From assembly GCF_030296615.1 (NCBI RefSeq), contig NZ_AP027732.1, positions 2,919,042 to 2,983,041 of the forward strand: a DNA stretch of 64,000 bases, in the 5' to 3' direction. Positions 9,052-19,789 of the stretch are shown here, in pieces. Source of the DNA: Frondihabitans sucicola. Its GTDB lineage: Bacteria > Actinomycetota > Actinomycetes > Actinomycetales > Microbacteriaceae. The position numbers were made by a program, and so were the translations under genes. The notes under the pieces were generated by a model. The model did not search any database and was not told the DNA's origin. It saw only the letters and a program-made list of their open reading frames with translations. The stretch's first letter is position 1. Each line of letters begins with the position of its first letter.

Positions 9052-10023
9052 ATGAGCCACGACCTCGACCTGCTCGACCTCCGCGTGATCCGAGCCATCG
9101 CCGACACCGGAAGCGTCACGGCAGCGGCCCACCGCCTGGGGTACAGCCAGCCTGCGATCACGCAGCGACTCCGGCGCGCCGAGGCGCAACTGGGGCAGCC
9201 GCTCGTTCTGCGCGCGTCGAGAGGGGTCTCTCTGACCGAGGCGGGCGAGCGTCTGGCCCGCCACGCCGTCCACGTGCAGGCGGCGCTCGACGCGGCCCAG
9301 CAGGAGCTCGACGACCTTTCGGGAACGACGACGGGTGCGGTCCGGATCGCGGGCTTCCCGAGTGCGTCGCCGACCCTCGTTCCTGCTCTCCTGTCAGGCA
9401 TGCGACTGGCGAACCCCGGTCTGAGCGTCTCGTACGTCGAGGTCGAACCGCCGGAGGCGCTCGAACTGCTCCGCTCCGGGAGCGTCGACCTCGCGCTCAC
9501 GTTCAGCTACCCCGGCGACGGTCGCGATACGACGTCACCCGAGAGCGACACGGTCGTCGAGACGCCGCTCTACCGCGACACGATGCTGGCCGTGGCGCCG
9601 GTCGGCGTCATCGGGGAGGACGTCCTCGCCTCGCTCGACGGCGCGCGCTTCATCGGCGGGTGCCCGCGGTGCCGCGGACACCTGCTCGCCGCCTGCCGTC
9701 GCGCCGGCTTCGAGCCGGAGATCGTCCTGGAGACCGACAACGCCCTCGCCGTGACGGGGCTGGTCGCCGCAGGTCTCGGCGTCGCCCTGCTGCCGTCGCT
9801 GTCGCTGCGGCCGGCGGCCCTTCCGGACGGCGTGGAGGCGCGAGCGCTACCCGAGCAGGACGACCGGGTCGTGCACGTCGCCCACGCGGCAGGTGCCGAG
9901 CGGGTACCGGCGGTGCGGGCCGCGCTGAGTGCCCTGGCGGCTCTCGATCCTGCGCTCTTCGGCCTTCGCGGAGTCCTCTCCGACCGGACTCCGCGCGGCG
10001 GGACGGTCGTCGGCCGCGGTTAG
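9052..10023 (+). CDS. LysR family transcriptional regulator
   Basis: This 323-residue protein has an N-terminal winged helix-turn-helix (residues about 5-64, LRVIRAIADTGSVTAAAHRLG then QPAITQRLRRAEAQLGQPL) and a periplasmic-binding-protein-like effector domain (from about residue 95, GAVRIAGFPSASPTLVPALL). The ATG at 9052 matches the usual LysR start; the frame opens 13 codons earlier without homology. It is divergent from the class V aminotransferase gene with a candidate operator between them. Effector unknown. A cysteine pair (GGCPRCRGH) sits in the effector domain. Confidence 0.9.
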   Translation: MSHDLDLLDLRVIRAIADTGSVTAAAHRLGYSQPAITQRLRRAEAQLGQPLVLRASRGVSLTEAGERLARHAVHVQAALDAAQQELDDLSGTTTGAVRIAGFPSASPTLVPALLSGMRLANPGLSVSYVEVEPPEALELLRSGSVDLALTFSYPGDGRDTTSPESDTVVETPLYRDTMLAVAPVGVIGEDVLASLDGARFIGGCPRCRGHLLAACRRAGFEPEIVLETDNALAVTGLVAAGLGVALLPSLSLRPAALPDGVEARALPEQDDRVVHVAHAAGAERVPAVRAALSALAALDPALFGLRGVLSDRTPRGGTVVGRG

Positions 10024-10056
10024 GCTGGTCGGGTACCGAACGAAGGGCACCGCACC

Positions 10057-10737
10057 GTGCGACCGAAGAGACTCCTGGCGACACTCGTCGCCGCGGCGGC
10101 CTTGGTCGCGCTGACGGCGTGCGCCCCCTCCGTCGGAACCCTGACACCCGTTGCCGGATCGGGAGGCGGCACCACCGGCGGCTCGGGCTCCACCTCGGCT
10201 CCGCAGCCGCAGGTCACCGGCGGCACGGGCTCGGGCGGCACGAGCTCAGGCGGCAGCGCCGACCCGTCGAAGCTCGCGCCCGGCGGCAAACTGCTCAATC
10301 AGGTCAACTACAAAGACCTCACGATCTACATCTACAAGGTCGGCGAGCTGACCACGACGAAACCCTCGATCTTCGCGCACCCGAACGGCGACGACCCGTA
10401 CCCTGCGGGCACCGAGGTCGAGGTCACCGCCTACGTGCTCACGAACGACTCGAGCCAGAGACTCGACCTCACCGATCTGAGCGCCGACTATTCGTCGTAC
10501 GGCAACAAGCTGGCGGCGCAAGACACCTTCGCCGGGCAAGACCTCCTCACACGGAAGGGGTACAGCACCGATCTGTCGACGCAGTTCCCCAAGGCGTCGC
10601 CGACCTGGTATCTGCTTCCGGGTAAAGCCGTCGTGTTCGCCAATGCCTGGTTCCACCGGGACTCCGACGGACCGCTCACCCTCCAGTTCCTCTGGCCGAG
10701 CGAGCGCATCTTCCTCGGCGCCAACATCACCTTCTAG
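10057..10737 (+). CDS. Secreted lipoprotein, unknown function
   Basis: The 226-residue protein starts with a lipoprotein signal peptide: MRPKRLLATLVAAAALVAL followed by the lipobox LTAC, with Cys22 as the lipidated residue. A low-complexity Gly/Ser/Thr linker (about residues 33-68) leads to a globular domain of about 150 residues (LNQVNYKDLTIYIYKVGEL to WPSERIFLGANITF). That domain looks like an immunoglobulin-like or DUF4352-type fold often seen in actinobacterial lipoproteins, but I do not recognise it firmly. It starts with GTG and lies 33 bp after the LysR gene on the same strand. Confidence 0.75.
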   Translation: MRPKRLLATLVAAAALVALTACAPSVGTLTPVAGSGGGTTGGSGSTSAPQPQVTGGTGSGGTSSGGSADPSKLAPGGKLLNQVNYKDLTIYIYKVGELTTTKPSIFAHPNGDDPYPAGTEVEVTAYVLTNDSSQRLDLTDLSADYSSYGNKLAAQDTFAGQDLLTRKGYSTDLSTQFPKASPTWYLLPGKAVVFANAWFHRDSDGPLTLQFLWPSERIFLGANITF

Positions 10738-10799
10738 CCCGGCCCACGCCGATCGTGCGCAGATCGCCGCCGCCGACGAGGTGACCGGCGTGTTGCGCC

Positions 10800-11651
10800 C
10801 TACGAACGCGGGGCGGGAGTGGGGGCGTCGACGGCGCCACCGAAGCGGCGGCCGCGTCCTGTGTAGACGTCGATCGCCTGCCACAGGTCCTCGCGGGTGA
10901 AGTCGGGCCAGAGCTGATCGAGGAACACCATCTCGGCGTACGCCGACTCCCACAGTTGGAAGTTCGACGTGCGCTGTTCGCCCGAGCTCCGCACGAAGAG
11001 GTCGACGTCGGGCAGCTGGGGCTGATAAAGGTGCCGCTGGATGACCTTCTCGGTGATCCCCGACGGCTTCAGCCGGCCGGCCGCCACGTCGGCGGCGATC
11101 GACTGGACGGCGTCGGTGAGCTCGTTGCGGCCGCCGTAGTTGACGCACATGTTCAGCGTCATGGTCGAGTTGTCCTTCGTGGCCTCTTCGGCGACGCGAA
11201 GCTCGTTGATGACCGACGCCCAGAGCTTCGGTCGGCGACCCGACCAGCGGATACGGACGCCCCACGCGTTCAACTGCTCGCGCCTTCGGTGCAGGACCTC
11301 GCGGTTGAACCCCATCAAGAAGCGGACCTCTTCGGGGCTGCGCTTCCAGTTCTCGGTCGAGAACACGTACACGCTGAGGTGCTCCACTCCGACCTGGATG
11401 GCCCCGGCGACGACCTCCAGCAGAGCCGCCTCACCGGCCTTGTGCCCCTCGATGCGCGGGAGGCCCCGGGCGTTGGCCCAGCGGCCGTTGCCGTCCATCA
11501 CGACGGCGACGTGCTTGGGGACACTGCCCGCCGCGTAGACCGGGGGTTCACCGCCCTGCCAGTCGAGCGGCTTGTAGTCCATCGTCTTGGGCATGAGCTT
11601 GCGCCCGAAGAGCCCTCGACGATCGGACGACGGCTGGTGGGTGGTGCTCAC
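10800..11651 (-). CDS. uppS: Isoprenyl (polyprenyl) diphosphate synthase UppS
   Basis: This cis-prenyltransferase makes the long-chain polyprenyl diphosphate carrier for cell-wall synthesis (decaprenyl or undecaprenyl; chain length is not readable here). The 283-residue protein carries the family motifs [20 protein letters not shown] (catalytic Asp), [17 protein letters not shown], and the C-terminal [18 protein letters not shown]. The GTG start at 11651 follows an AGGGGAGA and overlaps the recO stop by four bases (GTGA), so it is coupled to recO. Confidence 0.95.
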   Translation of the reverse strand: MSTTHQPSSDRRGLFGRKLMPKTMDYKPLDWQGGEPPVYAAGSVPKHVAVVMDGNGRWANARGLPRIEGHKAGEAALLEVVAGAIQVGVEHLSVYVFSTENWKRSPEEVRFLMGFNREVLHRRREQLNAWGVRIRWSGRRPKLWASVINELRVAEEATKDNSTMTLNMCVNYGGRNELTDAVQSIAADVAAGRLKPSGITEKVIQRHLYQPQLPDVDLFVRSSGEQRTSNFQLWESAYAEMVFLDQLWPDFTREDLWQAIDVYTGRGRRFGGAVDAPTPAPRS

Positions 11652-12419
11652 AGAATCTCCCCTTGAAGGTTCACGGCCGGCAGTCGCGAGGCTGCGACGG
11701 TGCGGTCGACGTGCGGAAGCGACTTGAGGCCGCGTTCGAGGTGCCACTGCGTGTAGGCGGCAACGACACCGGAGGCCTGGTTGCGCGTCGACTCGCCGGC
11801 CGACTCGGCCTCGGCCCAGTCGCCGGACAGGAGCGCGCCCAGGAGGCGCAGCGTGGCCGGATCGAGCCGTGGCGCCCCGGGAGGGGCCGCGGCATCGGCG
11901 ACCACACCCCCAGCTGCACCACGAATGCGGAGTGCGGCCCGGGGGCTCCGGTCACCGCGCAGTCGCCGAAACTCGGCGCCCAGCCGGCGATCGACAGCGC
12001 ACGGAGGAGGTAGGAGTCGAGCACGAGCTGCGAGTCGTGCTCGCGGCGGGCCAGAGCCCGCAGGGCCCCGACCAGCAGGAGGTACTGCTGGAGGCCGGCC
12101 TCGGCGTCGGTCAGCTTGTCGGCGGTCTCGACCATGACGTTCGCCGCTGTGTAGCTGCCGTAGTCGGACACGATGTCGGCGCCGTACGAACCGAGCGACT
12201 CGGCCTGCGTGACGATGTCGAGGCTGCGGCCCTCGTAGAGCTGGAGGTCGGCGACCATGAACGGCTCGAGCCGCGCGCCGAACTTCGAGGCGGTGCGGCG
12301 CACCCCTTGGCGACGGCCCGGATCTTGCCGTGCGACCGCGACAGCATCGTGAGGATGCGGTCGGCCTCACCCAGCTTGTGGGTGCGCAGGATCACGCATT
12401 CGTCTCGGTACACGGGCAC
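11648..12419 (-). CDS. recO: DNA repair protein RecO (two frameshifts as sequenced)
   Basis: RecO loads RecA in the RecFOR gap-repair pathway. The N-terminal OB fold is seen in [22 protein letters not shown] and the alpha-helical C-terminal domain in [22 protein letters not shown] and [12 protein letters not shown]. Three frames are needed: breaks lie at the G runs at about 12303-12306 and 11907-11911. One extra G at each (giving [14 protein letters not shown] and [12 protein letters not shown]) restores 257 residues, normal for RecO. The stop overlaps the uppS start. Confidence 0.9.
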
Positions 12420-12453
12420 CCCTCCAGTATCCCCCGCATGACAGAATCACTGG

Positions 12454-13128
12454 GTGTCCGCCACAGCCCTCACCATCCCCCTCTGGGCGGATCTTCTGGC
12501 GGTGACGATCGGCAGCCTGCAGGGCGCGCTGTTCGCGAGCCAGTTCCGCGAGCGACGGGTCGACCTGCTCGGGGTCGCGATCATCGGCACGGCGACCGGA
12601 CTCGGGGGCGGGATCCTGCGCGACGTTCTGCTCGGTGAGGTTCCCCGCGCTCTCGGTACCAACTGGTACCTGGCGGTTGCGGTCCTGGCCGCACTGCTCG
12701 GCATGCTGCTGCAGCGCCTGTTCAACCGGCTCGCCGGATTCATCACCGTGCTCGACGCGCTGACGATCGGGCTGTTCGGTGCGATCGGCTCGACCAAGGC
12801 GCTGGCGATGGGGCTGCCGGCGATCCCCGCCGTGTTCGTCGGCGTGATCTCGGCCGTCGGCGGCTCGGTGCTCCGCGACCTGTTGATGAACCTGACGATC
12901 GCGATGATGCACGTCGGCTCGCTCTACGCGGTCGCGGCCGGAGCAGGGACGGCGGTGCTCGTCACCATGGTCCTGATCGGGGTACCCACGATCGCGGCGG
13001 CCGTCACGGGAACGATCGTCACCGTGGTGATCCGGCTGCTCGCCGTCCGCTTCGGGTGGTCTCTGCCGGAGCAGCGCGCGCTCTCGCGGCTCCCCGCTGG
13101 CGTCGCCCGCGCTAGTGTGCCGCCGTAA
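12454..13128 (+). CDS. UPF0126/TRIC family membrane channel protein
   Basis: This 224-residue protein has about seven membrane segments made of two related halves. Each half carries the family glycine motif followed by Arg-Asp: GLGGGILRDVLLGEVP in the first half and AVGGSVLRDLLMN in the second. Bacterial proteins of this family are homologues of TRIC cation channels and are thought to conduct potassium. It starts with GTG at 12454 and is divergent from recO. The stop codon lies inside a long palindrome. Confidence 0.88.
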   Translation: MSATALTIPLWADLLAVTIGSLQGALFASQFRERRVDLLGVAIIGTATGLGGGILRDVLLGEVPRALGTNWYLAVAVLAALLGMLLQRLFNRLAGFITVLDALTIGLFGAIGSTKALAMGLPAIPAVFVGVISAVGGSVLRDLLMNLTIAMMHVGSLYAVAAGAGTAVLVTMVLIGVPTIAAAVTGTIVTVVIRLLAVRFGWSLPEQRALSRLPAGVARASVPP

Positions 13129-13194
13129 AACGTCTCCCGGATATTTCAACCTGCCGCGGCAGGTTGAAATGTCCGGGAAACGTCTTGCGGCAGC
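13119..13194. repeat. 76-bp near-perfect palindrome between convergent genes
   Basis: Arms of 38 bp meet at CCG|CGG (13156/13157). The inner 26 bp match with two mismatches (CGTCTCCCGGATATTTCAAC and CGTTTCCCGGACATTTCAAC after complementing), and the outer 12 bp with three. It spans the stop of the UPF0126 gene and ends about 45 bp before the leuA stop on the other strand. As RNA it would form a very long hairpin with almost no loop. It could be a bidirectional terminator or a copy of a dispersed palindromic element. Confidence 0.85.
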
Positions 13195-13239
13195 GAGGAG
13201 CCACCAACCACCAGCGAGGAGCGAGGAGCCCCGGGGAAG

Positions 13240-15025
<1,786 letters not shown>

Positions 15026-15053
15026 TCAGGCCCTGTGAGAAAACACAGCGAAC

Positions 15054-15094
15054 GCCGCGACGAGGGAGGCCTTAGAACGAGGTCTCGTCGCGGC
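15054..15094 (-). promoter_or_regulatory. leuA leader stem-loop (putative attenuator)
   Basis: A perfect 11-bp stem, GCCGCGACGAG (15094-15084) with CTCGTCGCGGC (15064-15054), forms in the leuA leader RNA. Its left arm overlaps the leader-peptide codons just after the run of leucine codons, so ribosome position on the leader would decide whether it forms. A smaller ACGAG-AC-CTCGT hairpin competes with it. A T-rich segment and a CTGTG/CACAG mini-hairpin follow before leuA. Whether control is by termination or at translation cannot be settled from sequence. Confidence 0.7.
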
Positions 15095-15122
15095 AGCTAA
15101 GAAGAAGCAGGCCGAACAGCAC
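15072..15122 (-). CDS. leuA leader peptide (LeuL-type)
   Basis: A 16-codon ORF begins with GTG at 15122 and reads MLFGLLLLSCRDETSF. Codons 5-8 are CTG CTT CTT CTT, and five of 16 residues are leucine. This is the hallmark of a leader peptide that senses leucyl-tRNA supply. It ends 73 bp before the leuA start. The start codon falls where the transcript is expected to begin (see the promoter), so the leader is probably translated as a leaderless ORF. Related leaders ahead of leuA are known in other Actinobacteria. Confidence 0.8.
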   Translation of the reverse strand: MLFGLLLLSCRDETSF

Positions 15123-15128
15123 GGATCG

Positions 15129-15159
15129 ACCCTAGCACCGTGTCCGGTGGCGGGCGCAA
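15129..15159 (-). promoter_or_regulatory. Putative leuA promoter
   Basis: On the minus strand TTGCGC (15159-15154) and TAGGGT (15134-15129) are separated by 19 bp, with TGC just before the -10. Transcription would start near 15122, at the leader GTG. The spacing is longer than ideal, so the -10 is better supported than the -35. Confidence 0.5.
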
Positions 15160-15180
15160 GCCGAGGCGCAGGATCCTGCC

Positions 15181-17706
15181 CTACCTCGTCTGGCGGAGCA
15201 GCTTCGGCACCTGGCGGACCGACAGCTCCGGCAGGTAGGCGCGGGCCAGCGCCGTGCCGATGGTCGGGAGTTCGAGAGGGTCGGGGTAGGCCATGACGAG
15301 CGGGACGAACTCCGGCTGGAACTTCTGCTTGAAGGTCAGCAGCGACTGGAAGCCGTAGGCGGGTTCGAGCACTCGCGCGAGGAAGCCGAGCAGGCGCTCC
15401 GTCTGGCTCGCGGCTCCGCCCGAGCCGTCGGCTGTGGCGAGGGGCGCGCCGGAGAGGCTCAGGAACTCGAGGCCGTCGTCGCGACCGCGCAGGGCTGCGG
15501 AGGCGATGACGAACTCCATCACGCCGTTCATGCTGTCCGGACGGCGGCGCATGAAGTCGAGGGTGCGGCCGATCACCTCGCCGTCCCGGTAGCTCGGCAG
15601 CCAGCTCGTGACCGCGAGGACCCGGTCGGACGAGTCGACCGCGAGCATCAGAGCCACGTCGCGATCCATCAACTCGTCGAGGCCGCCGAGCGTGAATCCC
15701 AGCTCGGGGAGATCCTTCTCCGCGACCCACTGCTCGGAGATGTCGTCGATCTGTTGGGTGATCGCCGGCCGCAGTGCGCCGTAGGTGGTCCACTCGGCGC
15801 GGACGTCGAGCTTCTCGGCGCGGTTGATGCTCGAGCGGACGTCCTGCCACTTCTTGCCCTTCATGGTGAAGGTGGCCGGATGCAGCACGGTCTCCTCCCC
15901 CACCGGCAGCAGGGCCCAGCCGAGGTCGCGGAAGACCGGTGCGATCTCGTCGCGGACGCTGTAGAAGACCGGCGAGAGCCCGTGGTCGTCGCACCAGCGC
16001 GCGAACTCGAGGATCACGTCGGCCGTGCGATCGGCCGAGCAGAGCGGGTCTCCGGTCGTGATCGCCGTGTTGCCGATCACCCGGTAGGCGACGGCGGCCT
16101 GGCCGTCGTGCGTGAACCAGTAGCTGTTGCCCTCCCAGGTCGCCATGTGCGACAGGGCGCCGGTGACGCCGCGTCGCAGGATCCGGTCGACGTCGCCCCG
16201 CGCGCGGACGGTCGTCCCCTGGGTCGTCGAGCGCGACGTCGCCACCAGCAGTGCTGCGATGACGACGAGCCAGAACACCGGGCCGACGGACTCGAAGACC
16301 ACGCGCAGCGGACCGTCGTCCGGGACGGGGCCGAGCCGATGGAGCCCGAGGAAGCCGACCGGGATGAAGCGCTCGGGCGCGGACAGCAACAGGCCGGGGA
16401 ACGAGATCGCCGGGGTGAACCGGTCGCGGCCGAGATAGCCCGTGCTGACGTAGAAGACGACGAGAGCGACGAAGGTCGACCCGACGGTCCAGCCGAACTG
16501 CCGGGCGACGACACGGGGTGTCCGCACGGTGAAGTGGTGCAGGAACACGACGAGGACGACTGCGACCGAGAGGGGCGCCACGACCGAGAGCAGCGCCAGG
16601 AACAGGCGTTCCACCAGGTGGCCCGGCAGAGCCGGCGTCGTCTGGGCGGTCAGCGGCAGGATGCCGTAGTAGACGGCGGCGAGGACGGCGAGCAGGGCGT
16701 TCACGATCGCCGCCACGCGGACCGCGAGGCGCCGTCCGCGACGGATGAGGGAGGCGCAGACGAGAAGCGTCAGCAGCGGGAGCAGGCTCAATGCGATCGT
16801 GCCGGGCCCGTGCAAGCCGCCCAGGGCCAGATCGCGCGTGCAGTCGGTGTCCGCCTGGAACCGGCAGAGCGCGGCCGTGTGACGAAGCGGGAGCGCACTT
16901 CCGAAGAGCTCCCCCAGCGGGGCCAGCGCGCCGATCGGCGACCGCGTGAGCAAGGTCACCACCGGACCGAGAGCGGTGATCGCGACGAGCGTGGAGAGCA
17001 GCACTCGCGCCTCGTGGTGTGAGCTGCGCGTCCACGGCCGCTCGACGTGTCGGTCGGTGGGCCGCATGATCCTGCCGAGGAGCAGGCCTGCGGCGGCGCC
17101 GGCCAGAGCGTAGAGCCCCGAGGGGTGGCCGTCGTAGAGCAGGAACGTGGTGATCGAGGCGAACCCGATCAGCCGGATGCGGCGACGCCAGAGGGGGCCG
17201 GCGAAAGCGCTCGCGGCCATGATCGTGCCGAGCGCCGGGGTGAACGGGTGGAGCGTCGTGTCGTAGGCCACGGTCAGTGCCCAGACCTCGCCGAGCCCGA
17301 TGCCGATGGCCTGGACGGCGACCCCGATGACCGTCGCCACGACGCCGGTCGCGAGGTAGGCGACGATGGTGCGCTGCCAGCCGATCCTGCGCTCCGCAGC
17401 ACCGACGAGAACGAGGACGGCGATGACCGTCGTGACGAGCTCCGGAAGGCTTCCGGAGAAGAGCACCGAGCCCAGGGTCGCGATCCACGCGTGTGCCGAG
17501 GAGCGGTCGTCGACGCCGGCGCCGATCAGGTCGCGCAACGCGTCCGACGGCCCGCGGACCACGCTCCCCGACAGCACGGCGACCAGCACGAGCACGGCGG
17601 AGACGATGACGCTCACCGGTTGGTCGCGGGCGAAACGCACCAGGGTCGTCGAGCTGCGCGCGACGAGCCCCGGTGTCGCGTCGCCCCGCCCGGCCGTCGT
17701 GGTCAT
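15181..17706 (-). CDS. MprF-like aminoacyl-phospholipid synthase with rhomboid-like membrane domain (DUF2156)
   Basis: This 841-residue integral membrane protein has about 13-14 hydrophobic segments in its first 520 residues. The first six resemble a rhomboid fold (GLYALAGAAAGLLLGRIM) but lack the catalytic Ser/His motifs. The C-terminal 300 residues are a DUF2156 domain like MprF: GALSHMATWEGNSYWFTHDG, ITTGDPLC, GLSPVFYSVRDE, QDVRSSINRAEK and GVMEFVIASAA. MprF-type enzymes transfer an amino acid from aminoacyl-tRNA to phosphatidylglycerol or diacylglycerol and reduce envelope negative charge. The start overlaps the esterase stop (ATGA). Which amino acid it uses is unknown. Confidence 0.82.
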   Translation of the reverse strand: MTTTAGRGDATPGLVARSSTTLVRFARDQPVSVIVSAVLVLVAVLSGSVVRGPSDALRDLIGAGVDDRSSAHAWIATLGSVLFSGSLPELVTTVIAVLVLVGAAERRIGWQRTIVAYLATGVVATVIGVAVQAIGIGLGEVWALTVAYDTTLHPFTPALGTIMAASAFAGPLWRRRIRLIGFASITTFLLYDGHPSGLYALAGAAAGLLLGRIMRPTDRHVERPWTRSSHHEARVLLSTLVAITALGPVVTLLTRSPIGALAPLGELFGSALPLRHTAALCRFQADTDCTRDLALGGLHGPGTIALSLLPLLTLLVCASLIRRGRRLAVRVAAIVNALLAVLAAVYYGILPLTAQTTPALPGHLVERLFLALLSVVAPLSVAVVLVVFLHHFTVRTPRVVARQFGWTVGSTFVALVVFYVSTGYLGRDRFTPAISFPGLLLSAPERFIPVGFLGLHRLGPVPDDGPLRVVFESVGPVFWLVVIAALLVATSRSTTQGTTVRARGDVDRILRRGVTGALSHMATWEGNSYWFTHDGQAAVAYRVIGNTAITTGDPLCSADRTADVILEFARWCDDHGLSPVFYSVRDEIAPVFRDLGWALLPVGEETVLHPATFTMKGKKWQDVRSSINRAEKLDVRAEWTTYGALRPAITQQIDDISEQWVAEKDLPELGFTLGGLDELMDRDVALMLAVDSSDRVLAVTSWLPSYRDGEVIGRTLDFMRRRPDSMNGVMEFVIASAALRGRDDGLEFLSLSGAPLATADGSGGAASQTERLLGFLARVLEPAYGFQSLLTFKQKFQPEFVPLVMAYPDPLELPTIGTALARAYLPELSVRQVPKLLRQTR

Positions 17707-19034
17707 GGCGTCCGGCCCATGGTCGAGAGGCCGAGCCGCGGATACAGACCGGCGAGGCCGCGCGCGAAGGCGTTGGACGCCGTGGTCCAGTCGTGCCCGC
17801 TGTCGGGCGAGAGATAGCGGGTCACCGTGATCTTCGACCGGGCGGCCAGGGTCGACATCACGGTCATGTTCCGACGGTACGTGGCGTCGTTCTCGCCCGC
17901 GGCGAAGAATCCGACCGTGTCCGCGTACGGGCCGTGCCGCTGCATGACGGCAGCGGGTTTGGCGCGATCGAACGCCGCGGAGCTCCCGGCGAACCCCTCC
18001 TCGATGGCCGTCCGGTCGCTCGAGAGCGTCGGGTACCGCTGCCCGGAGACGTCGAGGAACGAACCGAAGAGCGCAGGATCGCCGGTCGCGAACTGGAGCG
18101 CGCAGGTCGCGCCCTGTGAGAACCCGCCGGCCGCCCACGCCTCACGCCCCTGCACCACGTGCAGGTGTGCGCGGATCCAGGCCGGAACGTCGACGGTGAG
18201 ATAGCGGGCGCTGTTCCCGAGCGCACCGTCGACGCACATCGGATTGGCGCCGGCAGATCCCAGCTGATCGGGCACCACGACGATCGGCGCCAGACCGTGG
18301 TTCTTCTTCGCCAGGGCGTCGAGGGTGCGCGGGATCCTGCCGGCTGCCATGACCGAACTCGGGCTGCCCGGCTGACCCGACATCAGGATCACGACGGGCA
18401 GTGCCGGCGCGCTCGCCACCAGCGCCGCCGGAGGGAGGTAGACGAGTGCTCTGCGAGCGACGAAATGCGACGTGGTGGCCGGGATCGACACGGAACCCAC
18501 CCTCCCGTGCCTCGGCATCAGAGCCGGCGGCTTCCAGTCGGCGTAGATGTCGGAGTCGTGCTCGACGAAGGCCGACGACGCGGGTGTCGGCAGCACGAGG
18601 GGTCCGTCGAGGTCGACACCGGCCGCCTGGCCGAGCGTCACGAACTCCCCCACGTCGCGATTGATGGCGAGGCCGCCGGCCAGCACGAAGCCGGCGATGG
18701 CGAAGACGGCGACGACCTTGCGGCCGACCGGAGCGAAGACGAGATTGACGACACCGAGGCAGACGCCGGCGACGAGGGCCCCGACCCAGACCCGGTCGAC
18801 CCAGGTCGGCGGCACGTCGAACTCGTTCAGCAGGTCGCCCACCACCCAGATGGCGGTCCCCCCGATGGCCGCCCCCAGCACGACCGCGACGACGACGTGG
18901 CGCGCCCACGGGCCGCGTCTCTTCCGCGGGCGGGTGAGCAGCAGGATCGCGAACAGACCGGCGATCGCGTAGCTCACGCCCAGCGTCGGGGTCGCCACGA
19001 GCGACAGGTGCTCGAGCCACTCTTCCGGGTTCAC
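17703..19034 (-). CDS. Membrane-anchored alpha/beta-hydrolase esterase
   Basis: The 443-residue protein starts with four membrane segments (residues about 15-35, 46-66, 83-105, 110-128) and continues as an external alpha/beta hydrolase of the esterase D/mycolyltransferase type (PF00756-like). The nucleophile elbow is GGFSQGATC (Gly-x-Ser-x-Gly), and the catalytic His is probably in SPDSGHDWTTA. It is translationally coupled to the MprF-like gene. In Enterococcus and Corynebacterium, aminoacyl-phosphatidylglycerol synthases are paired with an alpha/beta hydrolase that removes the amino acid, which suggests the same role here. That role is inferred from context. Confidence 0.8.
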   Translation of the reverse strand: MNPEEWLEHLSLVATPTLGVSYAIAGLFAILLLTRPRKRRGPWARHVVVAVVLGAAIGGTAIWVVGDLLNEFDVPPTWVDRVWVGALVAGVCLGVVNLVFAPVGRKVVAVFAIAGFVLAGGLAINRDVGEFVTLGQAAGVDLDGPLVLPTPASSAFVEHDSDIYADWKPPALMPRHGRVGSVSIPATTSHFVARRALVYLPPAALVASAPALPVVILMSGQPGSPSSVMAAGRIPRTLDALAKKNHGLAPIVVVPDQLGSAGANPMCVDGALGNSARYLTVDVPAWIRAHLHVVQGREAWAAGGFSQGATCALQFATGDPALFGSFLDVSGQRYPTLSSDRTAIEEGFAGSSAAFDRAKPAAVMQRHGPYADTVGFFAAGENDATYRRNMTVMSTLAARSKITVTRYLSPDSGHDWTTASNAFARGLAGLYPRLGLSTMGRTP

Positions 19035-19082
19035 GCTCTCAGTGGACCACTCGGCGGCTGGGAGTGCGACGAACGCCGCGGA

Positions 19083-19789
19083 TCAGCTCGTGAGACCGTG
19101 CTCGTAGGCGTAGACGACGAGCTGAACGCGGTCGCGGAGGGAGAGCTTCGCGAGGATCCGCGAGATGTGCGTCTTGACCGTGGCCTCACTGAGGAATTCG
19201 AGCTGGGCGATCTCGGAGTTGCTGAGGCCGCGGGCCGCCGACTGGAAGATGTCTTTCTCGCGGGTCGTGAGACTGTGGAAGGCCTCGGGCACCTGCTTCG
19301 CTCCACCGGCGCTGCCGTCGAAGTGCTCGAACAGCTCGCGGGTGGCACCCGCCGCGATCACGGAGGTGCCGGCGTGGACCGTGCGGATCGCCGCCAGGAG
19401 GAACTCCGGGTCGCTGTCTTTCAGCACGAAGCCGCTGGCACCGCCGCGGATCGCCCGGGTGGCTGCTTCGTCGAGGTCGAACGTCGTCAGCACCAGGATG
19501 CGAGGCGCGCGACGACGCTCGCGGTCGGCCTGCTCCAGGATGGCGGCGGTCGCCGCGATGCCGTCCATGACCGGCATGCGGATGTCCATCAGGACGACGT
19601 CGGGTTGGGTGCGGGCCACGACCTCGACCCCTCCTGGCCGTCGCCGGCCTCACCGACGAACTCGAGGTCTCTCTGTGAGGAGACGACCATGCGGATACCG
19701 GCGCGGAACAGCGCCTGGTCGTCGACGAGGACGACTTTGATGGTGCTGGTGGGTGTCGGGGTCGACGGTTCTTCTGTGGCGATGCTCAT
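19083..19789 (-). CDS. NarL/LuxR family response regulator (one frameshift as sequenced)
   Basis: The receiver domain (IKVVLVDDQALFRAGIRMVV, phospho-acceptor Asp in VVLMDIRMPVMDG, TTFDLDEA, Lys in GFVLKDS) is followed by a LuxR-type helix-turn-helix (LTTREKDIFQSAARGLSNSEIA to ATVKTHISRILAKL). The N-terminal 55 residues are in another frame. One extra G in the run at 19628-19631 joins GDGQEGV to EVVARTQPDV and gives 235 residues. The ATG at 19789 overlaps the stop of the kinase gene (ATGA). Only 48 bp separate its stop from the esterase start. Confidence 0.9.
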
